Shown: one piece after another, positions 20,096 to 27,382 of the stretch
How positions within the stretch are numbered: position 1 is the stretch's first letter
Layout of the letters: each line of letters begins with the position of its first letter
Made by a program: the position numbers and the translations under genes
Assembly: GCF_001499905.1 (NCBI RefSeq)
Contig: NZ_LQIS01000002.1
Span: 62,001 to 126,000, forward strand
Direction: 5' to 3'
Origin: Mycobacterium sp. GA-1285
Lineage (GTDB): Bacteria; Actinomycetota; Actinomycetes; Mycobacteriales; Mycobacteriaceae
Length of the DNA: 64,000 nt
Notes under the pieces: model-generated
What the model saw: only the letters and a program-made list of their open reading frames with translations
What the model was told of the DNA's origin: nothing
The model's database searches: none

Positions 20096-21163
20096 GTGCC
20101 AAACACTCCCTATCGCGTCGTGCAGTGGACGACCGGAAACGTCGGCAAGAGCTCGGTCGAGGCGATCGCCGGCAATCCGAACTACGAACTCGTCGGCCTC
20201 TATGCCTGGTCACAGGACAAGGCCGGCCGGGATGCCGGAGAACTCGCCGGCATCGAACCCCTTGGAGTGAAGGCCACCAACGACGTCGACGCCCTGCTCG
20301 CCTTGAAGCCCGATGTCGTGGTGTACAACCCGATGTGGATCGACGTCGACGAACTGGTGCGCATCCTCGAGGCCGGGATCAACGTGGTGTCGTCCGCCTC
20401 GTTCATCACCGGGCACAACCTCGGCGCGGACCGCGACAGGCTCGAAGCGGCCTGCCGGCGCGGCGGGTCGACGATGTTCGGGTCCGGGATCAGCCCCGGC
20501 TTCGCCGAACTGCTCGCGATCGTGGCCGCCACGGGCTGCGACCGCGTCGACAAGATCACCATCGCCGAATCCGCCGACACCACGCTCTACGACTCCCCCG
20601 ACACCGAGCGACCCGTCGGATTCGGAACCGCGATCGACGATCCGAACCTGCCGGGTATGGCCGCCAAGGGCACCGCGGTGTTCGCCGAGGCGGTGCGGCT
20701 GGTCGCCGACTCGATCGGGGTCGAGCTCGACGAGATTAAGTGTGTGTCCGAATATGCCCAGACCACAGAGGATCTCGTGATGGCGTCGTGGACGATCCCG
20801 GCCGGTCACGTCGCGGGGGTGTACGCAAGCTGGCAGGGCATCGTCGACGGCAAGACGGTCATCGACATCAACGTCCGGTGGAAGAAGGGCACCACGCTCG
20901 ACCCCGACTGGCAGATGGACGCCGAGGGCTGGAAGATCACGATCGACGGGCGGCCGACGGTCAACATGCAGGTCGGATTCCTGCCGCCGCCGGACATGAT
21001 CGAAAACGCCACGTCGATCGAGGACTTCTTCGTGCTCGGTCACATCATGACCGCCATGCCCCCGATCCATGCGATCCCGGCGGTCGTCGCGGCACCACCC
21101 GGCATCGCCACCTACAACGACCTGCCACTGCCGCAGGCACGCGGCGTCGGCCCAAGGCGCTAA
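20096..21163 (+). CDS. NAD(P)-binding dehydrogenase, DapB-N-like (amine/diaminopentanoate dehydrogenase superfamily)
   Basis: About 355 residues. The N-terminus PYRVVQWTTGNVGKSSVEAI is a Rossmann nucleotide-binding motif of the dihydrodipicolinate-reductase-like group common in mycobacteria. Further segments DVVVYNPMW, VVSSASFITGH and GSGISPGFAELLA follow the family pattern. The substrate is unknown; relatives act on amino acids or appear in steroid and lipid regions. It is divergently arranged with a TetR regulator and carries that regulator's probable operators in its promoter, so expression is probably induced by its own substrate or a related compound. Confidence 0.8.
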   Translation: MPNTPYRVVQWTTGNVGKSSVEAIAGNPNYELVGLYAWSQDKAGRDAGELAGIEPLGVKATNDVDALLALKPDVVVYNPMWIDVDELVRILEAGINVVSSASFITGHNLGADRDRLEAACRRGGSTMFGSGISPGFAELLAIVAATGCDRVDKITIAESADTTLYDSPDTERPVGFGTAIDDPNLPGMAAKGTAVFAEAVRLVADSIGVELDEIKCVSEYAQTTEDLVMASWTIPAGHVAGVYASWQGIVDGKTVIDINVRWKKGTTLDPDWQMDAEGWKITIDGRPTVNMQVGFLPPPDMIENATSIEDFFVLGHIMTAMPPIHAIPAVVAAPPGIATYNDLPLPQARGVGPRR

Positions 21164-21167
21164 CGGC

Positions 21168-21623
21168 TCAGCCGGCCACCTGCAGGACGTTCGCCTTTAG
21201 TTGGGTGCCCGGCGGTCCCTCGACGACGACGTCCTGAAGGATCTGCGCCTGCCCGTTTTCCACGGTGAACTCGCCCTTCTGCGGCGCGTTACCGCCGACC
21301 ACCTCGTAGAAGACGGTGAACGGGGTCTCCGGCAGCGGATGCATGCCGATGTATTTCGGCTCGATCGAGTACTTGTAGAAGCATCCGGGCGGTTCGGGTC
21401 CGCAGTGCCGGTCGGTGACGACGACGTTGATCGCGAACTCGAACGGCGTCGGAACCTGTGGCGGCGGGGCCTGCGTCGCGCGCTGAGTTGACGCGGCTTG
21501 TGTCTGCTTGGCCTCCGTGACCGATCCGAGGATCATCAGCGCTGCCACCCCGAGACCACTGCCCACTAGCGCGAACAGCGCCAGGCCCGCCAGCCATCTG
21601 CGAACGGTCGTCGAAACGCGCAT
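21168..21623 (-). CDS. Membrane-anchored secreted hypothetical protein
   Basis: 151 residues: a short basic start MRVSTTVRRW, one hydrophobic helix (LAGLALFALVGSGLGVAALMIL, read as about 11-32), then a Thr/Gln/Pro linker (TQAAS..., APPPQVPTPFEF) and a beta-rich outer domain with two Cys (DRHCG, GCFYKY) that may form a disulfide. The family is not recognised. It ends 4 bp from the stop of the dehydrogenase, convergent, and is separated by 62 bp from sodC upstream on the same strand, so it may be co-transcribed with sodC. Confidence 0.7.
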   Translation of the reverse strand: MRVSTTVRRWLAGLALFALVGSGLGVAALMILGSVTEAKQTQAASTQRATQAPPPQVPTPFEFAINVVVTDRHCGPEPPGCFYKYSIEPKYIGMHPLPETPFTVFYEVVGGNAPQKGEFTVENGQAQILQDVVVEGPPGTQLKANVLQVAG

Positions 21624-21685
21624 GCGAACAGCAGACCCGGTTCAACGGCCGATCGGCGGGATTTCGGCGTACTGAGCGAGTCGTG

Positions 21686-22447
21686 TCAGCCGCCGGGCGG
21701 CGGGGGCACCGTGGTGGTGGTGGGAGTCGGCGAAGGCGACTCGGTCCCGGTGATTGTGGTCGTCTCCGTCGGCGGGGTCGTGGTGACCGGGGATTCGGTT
21801 GGCGACGTGGTGGCGGTTGTCTCCGTGACGGTGGTCGGCGAGACCGCGGTCGTGGTGATGACGGTCGTCGTCGTCTCGACGGAGGTCGTCGCCGCGGTTC
21901 CCGGGCTGAGGACACCACACGCGATCGGGCGATCGGCGGCGGCCGGATCCTCCGGGGTTCCGCTCTCGTGCAGCACGATCGACGACCCTTGCGGCGTCGT
22001 GAGCTGCTCCTCGGTGAAGGCGTCGGTGGTCGCGACCAGCTTGCCGGCGCCGGTCGAGCGCACCAGCAGCGGCGGCAGATCACCGCTGGCCGGCGTGCCC
22101 GTGTGGCCGGGCGCCTGGAAGTGCTCTCCGGCGGACGCGAAGCCGTTGCCGGCGTCGCAGGTACCGATCTGGTGAATGTGCATGCTGTGGAAGCCCGGCG
22201 ACAGGATGCCGTCCTCGACGGTTTCGACGGTCACCGTGGCGTACCCGCCGGAGAAGTCGATGTTGGCATCGGCCACGTGCCTGTTGTCAAGCGTATTGAT
22301 CTGGGCTGATATGCCCCTGGCGCTCGGCGATTCCGTGGTCGTGGTCGTGGTGGTGGTGGTGGTGGTGGCCGAATCGTCGGACGCTTGATTGGCACAGCCG
22401 ACCGCAACCACGAGTACACCCAAGGCAACACTGACTTGTTTGATCAT
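21686..22447 (-). CDS. sodC: Cu,Zn superoxide dismutase lipoprotein with Thr-rich linker and tail
   Basis: It removes superoxide outside the membrane. The 253-residue precursor begins MIKQVSVALGVLVVAVGCANQ, a lipoprotein signal with the modified Cys at 18. Eleven consecutive Thr follow, then the SOD fold. Metal ligands are visible: HSMHIHQIG (copper), AGEHFQAPGHTG and ASGDLPPL (zinc), IVLHESG (copper), plus the disulfide pair GTCD and IACGV. After the normal C-terminus (RPIACGVL) there is an extra tail of about 75 residues made of Thr, Ser, Pro and Val, not found in typical SodC. The start at 22447 is used because the next upstream ATG would spoil the signal peptide. The (GTG)n tract at 22336-22369 encodes the Thr run. 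Confidence 0.88.
   Translation of the reverse strand: MIKQVSVALGVLVVAVGCANQASDDSATTTTTTTTTTTESPSARGISAQINTLDNRHVADANIDFSGGYATVTVETVEDGILSPGFHSMHIHQIGTCDAGNGFASAGEHFQAPGHTGTPASGDLPPLLVRSTGAGKLVATTDAFTEEQLTTPQGSSIVLHESGTPEDPAAADRPIACGVLSPGTAATTSVETTTTVITTTAVSPTTVTETTATTSPTESPVTTTPPTETTTITGTESPSPTPTTTTVPPPPGG
22336..22369. repeat. Trinucleotide (GTG/ACC) repeat in sodC
   Basis: A near-perfect run of GTG/GTC triplets encodes the poly-Thr linker just after the lipidated Cys of SodC. Slippage would change linker length by whole codons without breaking the frame. Confidence 0.8.
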
Positions 22448-22489
22448 GAAGTCCCCGTACCCGTGTGACACCCGGCACAAACCGCGAAT

Positions 22490-22568
22490 TCAGCCGTCGA
22501 CCGGATTGCCATGCTCATCCCAGTTCGCCGCCACCTTCTTGCTCGGCTGCACGCGGGGGGTTCACCCG
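22490..22568 (-). pseudogene. Relic of the 3' end of a polD/ligD-polymerase gene
   Basis: Read on the minus strand, this segment encodes GEPPRVQPSKKVAANWDE followed by HGNPVDG and a stop. Its first part is identical in protein sequence to the end of the intact PolD1 at 25169-26212 (GEPPRVQPSKKVAANWDE then EGNRV). About 55 bp also match at DNA level with few changes (22514-22568 versus 25187-25242). Upstream of it the frame runs into unrelated sequence, so only the tail is present. It lies between sodC and the MPT63-like gene, and with the intact copy it bounds a 2.6-kb islet. Confidence 0.75.
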
Positions 22569-22611
22569 ACTTTTTGCTGCAAGAAAGCTGCAAGAAAGCA
22601 AAGGCTCCGCC

Positions 22612-23286
22612 CTAGTCTCCAGTGTCGGCGTCAGTGGCGCCGGAACCGCCGCCCGTCTCTAAGTTTCCGCCGCCACCCTCAACGCCGCCCTCGCGTATGT
22701 TCCCGGCCTCACCACCAGATGTCTCCGGGCTGACATCGTTGGGTCCGGTCGATCCCATCGTTCCTTGATTCCCACTGTTGCTGCCTGTCGAGCCGCTGCC
22801 GCCATCAGTGGAACCGCCAGCCATTGGTTGTCCAGCCTGGACCCAGGCCAGCAGATCCTCGAACCCATTGTTGTAGACGACGCTGTTCGGCTCGTCGCCT
22901 ACCACGTCGAAATAGATCTTGCCGTAAGTGGTGCCACGCTCCGCGAGCGGCGCTGTACTGAGGCTCGAAACGTCTGCCAGGACAGGGTAATTGGCGCCGC
23001 TCTCAGCGCGGGCGTTGAAGAACGGCACCATCGGAACGACTGTGCCCCGGATCGCCTTCGCCATCACTGTGGCCTCATACAGTCGGCCGACGACCGGGTA
23101 CGCGACGGGGTCGGCGCTCGGCAGGATCTTGCTAACCGTGTACGCGACCTCCGTACCGTTAGGGTCAATCAATCTTTCTTCGATACCCACCGCCTGGATA
23201 TCGACTGCCGACGCCGCCGGAGCGGCACCGATGCTCAACATGACTGCGGTGGCTGCAACGACGCCTACCAATATCTTGATGTCCAC
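22612..23286 (-). CDS. Secreted MPT63-family (DUF1942) protein with Gly/Ser-rich tail
   Basis: The 224-residue precursor has a signal peptide (MDIKILVGVVAATAVMLSIG ... PAASAVD). An immunoglobulin-like MPT63 domain follows with family-like segments PVVGRLYEATVMAKAIRGTV, PFFNARAESG, GKIYFDVVG and YNNGFEDLLAWV. After it comes a tail of about 80 residues rich in Gly, Ser, Thr and Asn (GGSTDGGSGSTGSNSGNQG), which MPT63 itself lacks. The GTG at 23286 is preceded by AAAGGAG at good spacing. MPT63 is an abundant secreted mycobacterial antigen of unknown function. The longer open frame upstream to 23451 is non-coding. Confidence 0.82.
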   Translation of the reverse strand: MDIKILVGVVAATAVMLSIGAAPAASAVDIQAVGIEERLIDPNGTEVAYTVSKILPSADPVAYPVVGRLYEATVMAKAIRGTVVPMVPFFNARAESGANYPVLADVSSLSTAPLAERGTTYGKIYFDVVGDEPNSVVYNNGFEDLLAWVQAGQPMAGGSTDGGSGSTGSNSGNQGTMGSTGPNDVSPETSGGEAGNIREGGVEGGGGNLETGGGSGATDADTGD

Positions 23287-23452
23287 GCGGGGTCTCCTTT
23301 GCCGTGGGTACGGCGAGCGGTACCCGGCGAGTAAGAGACCAAACATACGATTACCTGCGGCTTCACTGACCCGTAGACGCTGCCGCGTTCGCCGTCCGGT
23401 GCGACGAATCCAAGCCCGAACGTCTGCTTCATGGGCGCCGTCGTTGCACAAG

Positions 23453-23488
23453 CTCGCCCCGCCGGCATTCGTGAACCGGCGGGGCGAG
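23453..23488. terminator. Strong hairpin between two secreted-protein genes
   Basis: CTCGCCCCGCCGG (23453-23465) pairs perfectly with CCGGCGGGGCGAG (23476-23488) around a 10-nt loop. It lies 44 bp past the stop of the leftward gene at 23532-23993. There is no U-run on that strand, so it would be a non-canonical mycobacterial terminator. Confidence 0.6.
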
Positions 23489-23531
23489 GACTCGCTTATT
23501 GCGCTTGTTCAGTTATGCGGGGTCGGTGGCC

Positions 23532-23993
23532 TTACCGCTGATCCTGAGGGACCTGCTGATCCAGCGCGGTCGGGCCCGGTTGCGGATTCTGTTGGGCCGG
23601 TTCCGGCTGTCCCAGCGGTGCCGGCTGCGCCGGAGGGGTCGGCTGCGCCGCCGGGTTCCAGCGAATCTCCTGGAAGCCGGCTGGCGTGCAGTACACGCTC
23701 ACGGTCTGGCCGGGCGCGACACCAAGTTCGCCGGCCAGAGGACCAACGACGGGTACCGGCACCTGACCAACCTCGCGCCAACTTGCCTCGGTTGACACCT
23801 CGGTGGACGCCTCGTTGGCCGAGATGACCTCGAGGTTGGACGGGAACGCATCAGCGATGACGCAGGTAGACCCGTTTTCGTCTACACCAGGCGGCGGAAC
23901 CGGCGGCTGCGCTGGTTGAGCCCATGCAGCTCCAGCGAACGGAACTGCCATAGCGCCGGCGGCCACGCCGCCCAGTAGGAACCTCTTCAGCAT
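23532..23993 (-). CDS. Secreted Pro/Gln-rich hypothetical protein
   Basis: 153 residues with a clear Sec signal (MLKRFLLGGVAAGAMAVPFAGAAWA) and cleavage before QPAQPP. A small domain with two Cys (GSTCVIADAF and SVYCTPAGFQ) probably forms a disulfide. The C-terminus is a Pro/Gln/Ala-rich tail (AAQPTPPAQPAPLGQ). The function is unknown; it looks like a small secreted or cell-wall protein. It is 245 bp upstream of the MPT63-like gene and belongs to the same islet of exported proteins. 212 bp without recognisable features separate it from the J-domain gene. Confidence 0.75.
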   Translation of the reverse strand: MLKRFLLGGVAAGAMAVPFAGAAWAQPAQPPVPPPGVDENGSTCVIADAFPSNLEVISANEASTEVSTEASWREVGQVPVPVVGPLAGELGVAPGQTVSVYCTPAGFQEIRWNPAAQPTPPAQPAPLGQPEPAQQNPQPGPTALDQQVPQDQR

Positions 23994-24205
23994 GCTCTTC
24001 CTCCCATTTGATTGGGTTCACTTCATGACCCCCCGAACGGTCACTGTTGACGCTTGAGCAGAAGTTCAAACTCCAGCAAGATGCAAATACTTGCGAAATA
24101 AACTACTTCTGCCTCACTCCAATCTGCTGACCAGGCATGATCTGCCCGGCTCCCTAACCCCCTATGTCGGTCAAGTTCACGGCATCGGCTAACAGCACCG
24201 TTGGC

Positions 24206-24574
24206 TCAGCGATGTCGTCGGACCGGTCCTACCCACAACGGCGGGGTTCGTGCCGAGTCGGTGCGGGCGTGGGCATTGTGCGTGACGGGAATATCGACTC
24301 GCTGAGCGCCGCTCGGCGGTTGGCTTATCTCGGGTTGTGTCGGGACCTGCGCAGTACGGTCGAAGGCGGCCCGTCGAGCCGGGTCGCGAAGGATCGCGTA
24401 GGCGCGCATTAACCGCTGAAGCTGCTCATCGGCGACCGTGGCCGCTCCTTCTCCAGGGGTACGGGTGTCGGGGTGCTGAGCGCGTACCTTCTGTCGGTAG
24501 GCATGGGTGATCTCAGCTGGTGTGGCCGATCGCGGCACCGCCAGCACCGTGTAGGGGTCGAGCGCGTCGGGCAT
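24206..24574 (-). CDS. Small J-domain protein
   Basis: The 122-residue protein has a J-domain at its N-terminus: DPYTVLAVPRSATPAEITHAYR, the essential HPD in RAQHPDTR, and QRLMRAYAILRDPARRAAFDR. It should stimulate a DnaK-type Hsp70 ATPase. The remainder is a short Pro-rich tail without the Gly/Phe or zinc regions of full DnaJ, so it is a J-domain-only co-chaperone. The ATG at 24574 is preceded by GAGGAGAAGG. It lies 80 bp downstream of hsp20 on the same strand and probably shares its stress control. Confidence 0.85.
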   Translation of the reverse strand: MPDALDPYTVLAVPRSATPAEITHAYRQKVRAQHPDTRTPGEGAATVADEQLQRLMRAYAILRDPARRAAFDRTAQVPTQPEISQPPSGAQRVDIPVTHNAHARTDSARTPPLWVGPVRRHR

Positions 24575-24654
24575 CGCCTTCTCCTCGGTAAGCCACTGCA
24601 CGCCATCAAGCTCGGCAGCCCACGCCGGCGTGCGTCAAGTGAGATCCTGTCCTA

Positions 24655-25071
24655 TCAGGTTTCTGTCGAGGGCTTGTCAGAACCGTGGGAGACTTCGATG
24701 CGTCGCGGCTTGGCCGCCTGGGCGACCGGAATGGTCAGCCGCAGCACCCCGTCCTGATAGCTCGCCTCAATGCGATCGGTGTCGAGCGTGTCGCCGAGAA
24801 ACACCTGGCGACTGAACACCCCACGCGGTCGCTCAGCCGCCAGCATGTCGCGATCGGCCTCCAGCTCGGGGCGCTCGGCACGCACCGTCACCACGTTGCG
24901 TTCCACCCCGAGATTCAGCGACTCAGCCGCCACGCCGGGCAAGTCGAACTCCACGATGAACTGATCCCCCTCGCGCCAGGCATCCATCGGCAGCACTGTG
25001 GGCCGCGCCGATGTACCTAGCAGCTGAGTCCAGCGATCCAATTCGCGAAATGGATCTGACCGCATCAACAT
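24655..25071 (-). CDS. Small heat-shock protein (Hsp20/alpha-crystallin)
   Basis: A 138-residue ATP-independent holdase. The alpha-crystallin domain runs from about residue 28 ([20 protein letters not shown]) through [17 protein letters not shown] to [25 protein letters not shown], which includes the A-x-x-x-x-G-V-L signature. The N-terminus [16 protein letters not shown] is typical of class A sHSPs. A GGAGG site lies 7 nt before the ATG at 25071. A dyad centred at 25117 in its promoter may be the control site. No HspR-type CTTGAGT/ACTCAAG repeats were seen. Confidence 0.92.
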   Translation of the reverse strand: MLMRSDPFRELDRWTQLLGTSARPTVLPMDAWREGDQFIVEFDLPGVAAESLNLGVERNVVTVRAERPELEADRDMLAAERPRGVFSRQVFLGDTLDTDRIEASYQDGVLRLTIPVAQAAKPRRIEVSHGSDKPSTET

Positions 25072-25106
25072 CCGACTACCTCCGCTTCGACGGTGTCAGT
25101 GCGTAC

Positions 25107-25127
25107 ACAAGTGGTGATACCACTGTG
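25107..25127. promoter_or_regulatory. Dyad upstream of hsp20
   Basis: AGTGGT-GAT-ACCACT (25110-25124) is a perfect 6-bp dyad, extended by CAC/GTG with one bulged base. It lies 36-56 bp before the hsp20 start, in the promoter region, and is a candidate operator for an unknown regulator. Confidence 0.5.
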
Positions 25128-25132
25128 CTATT

Positions 25133-25165
25133 CGTGCGGCAAGACGTTATCCGTGCGGCAAGACG
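25133..25165. repeat. 14-bp direct repeat between polD1 and hsp20
   Basis: CGTGCGGCAAGACG occurs at 25133-25146 and 25152-25165, with a 19-bp period. It sits immediately after the polD1 stop, beside one edge of the duplicated polD tail. It may be a binding site or a scar of rearrangement. Confidence 0.75.
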
Positions 25166-25168
25166 GGT

Positions 25169-26212
25169 TCAAACTCTGTTTCCCTCCTCGTCCCAGTTGG
25201 CCGCCACCTTCTTGCTCGGCTGCACGCGCGGCGGTTCGCCCGGCATCTTGGGGTAGTTGGGCGGATACGGCAGATCGCCCAGACCCCGATCCTCATCGGC
25301 CTGGACCATCTCCAGCAGCTTGTTGATCGACTGGGGCTTGCGGTCGATATCGGCCCACGGATCAGGCCTTCCCGCAATGAAACCGGGCACGGTCGAGATC
25401 GTGTAGTCGTCTGGGTCGGCGGTACGAAGCTCGTCCCAGGTCAACGGAGTAGAGACGGTCGCGATGGGAGTCTTTCGTGCCGAGTACGCCGAGGCGAAGG
25501 TCCGGTCCCTCGCATTCTGGTTGTAGTCGATGAAGATGCGCTCACCCCTTTTTTCTTTCCACCACGACGTCGTCACCTCGTCGGGCGCCCGGCGTTCGAC
25601 CTCACGGGCCAGCGCGATGCCCGCGCGACGCACGTCGATGAAGTCCCAATCGGTCTTGATGCGGAGGAAGACGTGCACGCCGCGGCCGCCCGACGTCTTC
25701 GGAAAACCGATCAGACCCAACTCGTCGAGCAGCGGTCTGAGAACGTCGACCGCGACCGCGCGGGCATCGGCGAAACCCGTTCCCGGTTGCGGGTCTAGGT
25801 CGATGCGCAGTTCGTCGGGATGCTCGGTGTCGGGGCATCTGACCTGCCAGGGATGCAGGGTGACCGAGCCCATCTGGGCCGCCCAGGCGATCGCCGAGGG
25901 GTGGGTGACCTTCAGCGCGTCGGCGGTGCGGCCGGATGGGAAGGTGACGGTGCAGGTTTCGAGGTAGTCGGGATGCTTCTGCGGCACCCGTTTCTGGTAG
26001 ATCTCCTCGCCGTCGATGCCGTCGGGGAATCGTTGGAGGTGCACGGGCCGGTCGCGCAACAGCGCCACCATCGGTTCGGCAACGGAGAGGTAATAGTCGA
26101 ACAGCTTGCCCTTCGTGCCGTTTGTGCCCAGCTTCGGGAAGTACACCTTATCGCGGTTGGTCAACCGGACCTTGGTGCCGTTGACATCGACTTCCTCTGC
26201 GGCAGAAGGCAT
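25169..26212 (-). CDS. polD1: LigD-like primase-polymerase PolD1 (Rv3730c type)
   Basis: A stand-alone archaeo-eukaryotic primase-superfamily polymerase, related to the polymerase domain of NHEJ LigD. The 347-residue protein begins with the LigD-POL-like RLTNRDKVYFPKLG, contains PVHLQRFPDGIDGEE, the catalytic pair in LRIDLDPQPG (D138, D140) and TSGGRGVHVFLRI. It fills short gaps or adds nucleotides, favouring ribonucleotides in its relatives. It is 1 bp downstream of ligC1 on the same strand, the same pairing described in M. smegmatis and M. tuberculosis, so polymerase and ligase probably act together in gap or end repair. Its last codons are duplicated at 22490-22568. Confidence 0.93.
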   Translation of the reverse strand: MPSAAEEVDVNGTKVRLTNRDKVYFPKLGTNGTKGKLFDYYLSVAEPMVALLRDRPVHLQRFPDGIDGEEIYQKRVPQKHPDYLETCTVTFPSGRTADALKVTHPSAIAWAAQMGSVTLHPWQVRCPDTEHPDELRIDLDPQPGTGFADARAVAVDVLRPLLDELGLIGFPKTSGGRGVHVFLRIKTDWDFIDVRRAGIALAREVERRAPDEVTTSWWKEKRGERIFIDYNQNARDRTFASAYSARKTPIATVSTPLTWDELRTADPDDYTISTVPGFIAGRPDPWADIDRKPQSINKLLEMVQADEDRGLGDLPYPPNYPKMPGEPPRVQPSKKVAANWDEEGNRV

Positions 26213-26213
26213 C

Positions 26214-27266
26214 TCAAGACTCCAGTACGTCGTAGACGTCGTAGTTGAGCGGCACGTCGAGCTGGTCGAAAGTACAGCTCTTCGGGTCGCGGTCTGGCCG
26301 CCAGCGCCGGAACTTCACCGCGTGCCGGAAGCGTCGGGCGGTGCCGCCGTTGCCCTCCATCTGGTCGTAGGCGACCTCGCAGACCCTCTCCGGCCGGATG
26401 GGGACCCACCGCTTGTCGGCGGCCGAGTTCCAGCGGCTGGGATCGCCTTCGCGCAACTCGTCGCCCTCACGAAGTGGCTCCAGCTCGGCCAACAACTTGA
26501 CCCGGTCCTTGGCCGTGAAAGATGCTGCGCCGCCGACCATCTGCAGCTCTCCGTCGTCGCGGTACAGGCCCAGCAGGAGGGATCCGATCCCCTCGCCGCT
26601 CTTGTGGATGCGATAGCCCATCGCCACACAATCGGCGTCGCGGGCGTGTTTGACCTTCACCATCTCCCGCTTGCCCGGCAGATACGGACCCTCGAGCCGC
26701 TTGGCGATCACGCCGTCCAGTCCGGCACCCTCGAACTCCTCGAGCCACTGCGCGCCGAGTTCGGGGTCTTCGGTGGTGCGGGTGACGTGACACCACTGTT
26801 TCTCGTGCATTGCGTCCAGCAGCGCTTCCCTGCGGCTCCGGAACGGTTCCTTCATCAGCGAGTCATCGCCGACGGCCAGCGCGTCGAAGCCGATGAAGTG
26901 GGCGGGCGTCTGCTCGGAGAGCATCTTGATGCGGCTGGCGGCGGGATGGATGCGCTGGCTCAGCGACTCCCAGTCGAGACGGGTGCGGCCGCCGAACTCG
27001 CGGGGGACGACGATCTCGCCGTCCAGCACGCACCGCGGCAGCAACTCGTCGCGGACCGCCTCGATGACGTCGGGAAAATACCGGCCGAGGTCCTTACCGT
27101 TGCGGGAGAGCAGTACGACCTTGTCGCGGTCGCGGAACACCAGAGCGCGGAAGCCGTCCCATTTCGGCTCGTACGACCACACCCCGGCTTCGGGCGGGAC
27201 CTTCGCCTGAGCCTTGGCCAGCATCGGTTCGAGCGGCGGCAACACGGGGAGGTCCACCTTGCCCAT
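26214..27266 (-). CDS. ligC1: ATP-dependent DNA ligase LigC (copy 1)
   Basis: A 350-residue minimal ligase with a nucleotidyltransferase domain and an OB domain. The adenylated Lys is in SYEPKWDGFR (K35); other ligase motifs are VLDGEIVV, FIGFDALAV, GLDGVIAKR and MVKVKHARDADCV. It lacks polymerase or nuclease modules. LigC enzymes provide back-up ligation and work with PolD-type polymerases. The ATG at 27266 is chosen; a GTG at 27278 adds four residues. It shares a divergent 116-bp region with ligC2. Confidence 0.94.
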   Translation of the reverse strand: MGKVDLPVLPPLEPMLAKAQAKVPPEAGVWSYEPKWDGFRALVFRDRDKVVLLSRNGKDLGRYFPDVIEAVRDELLPRCVLDGEIVVPREFGGRTRLDWESLSQRIHPAASRIKMLSEQTPAHFIGFDALAVGDDSLMKEPFRSRREALLDAMHEKQWCHVTRTTEDPELGAQWLEEFEGAGLDGVIAKRLEGPYLPGKREMVKVKHARDADCVAMGYRIHKSGEGIGSLLLGLYRDDGELQMVGGAASFTAKDRVKLLAELEPLREGDELREGDPSRWNSAADKRWVPIRPERVCEVAYDQMEGNGGTARRFRHAVKFRRWRPDRDPKSCTFDQLDVPLNYDVYDVLES

Positions 27267-27370
27267 TATTGCGTCCACGCCACTTCAGACCCCCGGCACG
27301 GCGAAATGTCACCGCCGGAGCGGCCGGTGCCTCGCTGCTCTCCGCCCCGGAGTCGGAACGGTCGCCCTGC

Positions 27371-27382
27371 GACAATGGTCCG
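27371..27382 (+). promoter_or_regulatory. Possible leaderless promoter of ligC2
   Basis: GACAAT (27371-27376), a weaker -10, lies 6 nt before ATG 27383. It deviates from TANNNT at the first base, so the call is tentative. Confidence 0.35.

Noticed and set aside
22336..22369. Frame-shifting phase-variation tract in sodC
   Set aside because: The unit is a triplet, so length changes keep the frame; it can alter linker length but not switch the gene off.
22550..22580. Intrinsic terminator GGGTTCACCC followed by T-run
   Set aside because: The stem is only 3-4 bp, and the sequence is explained as the edge of the duplicated polD tail.
25072..25168. HspR or CIRCE operator for hsp20
   Set aside because: Neither the CTTGAGT/ACTCAAG nor the TTAGCACTC/GAGTGCTAA pattern is present.
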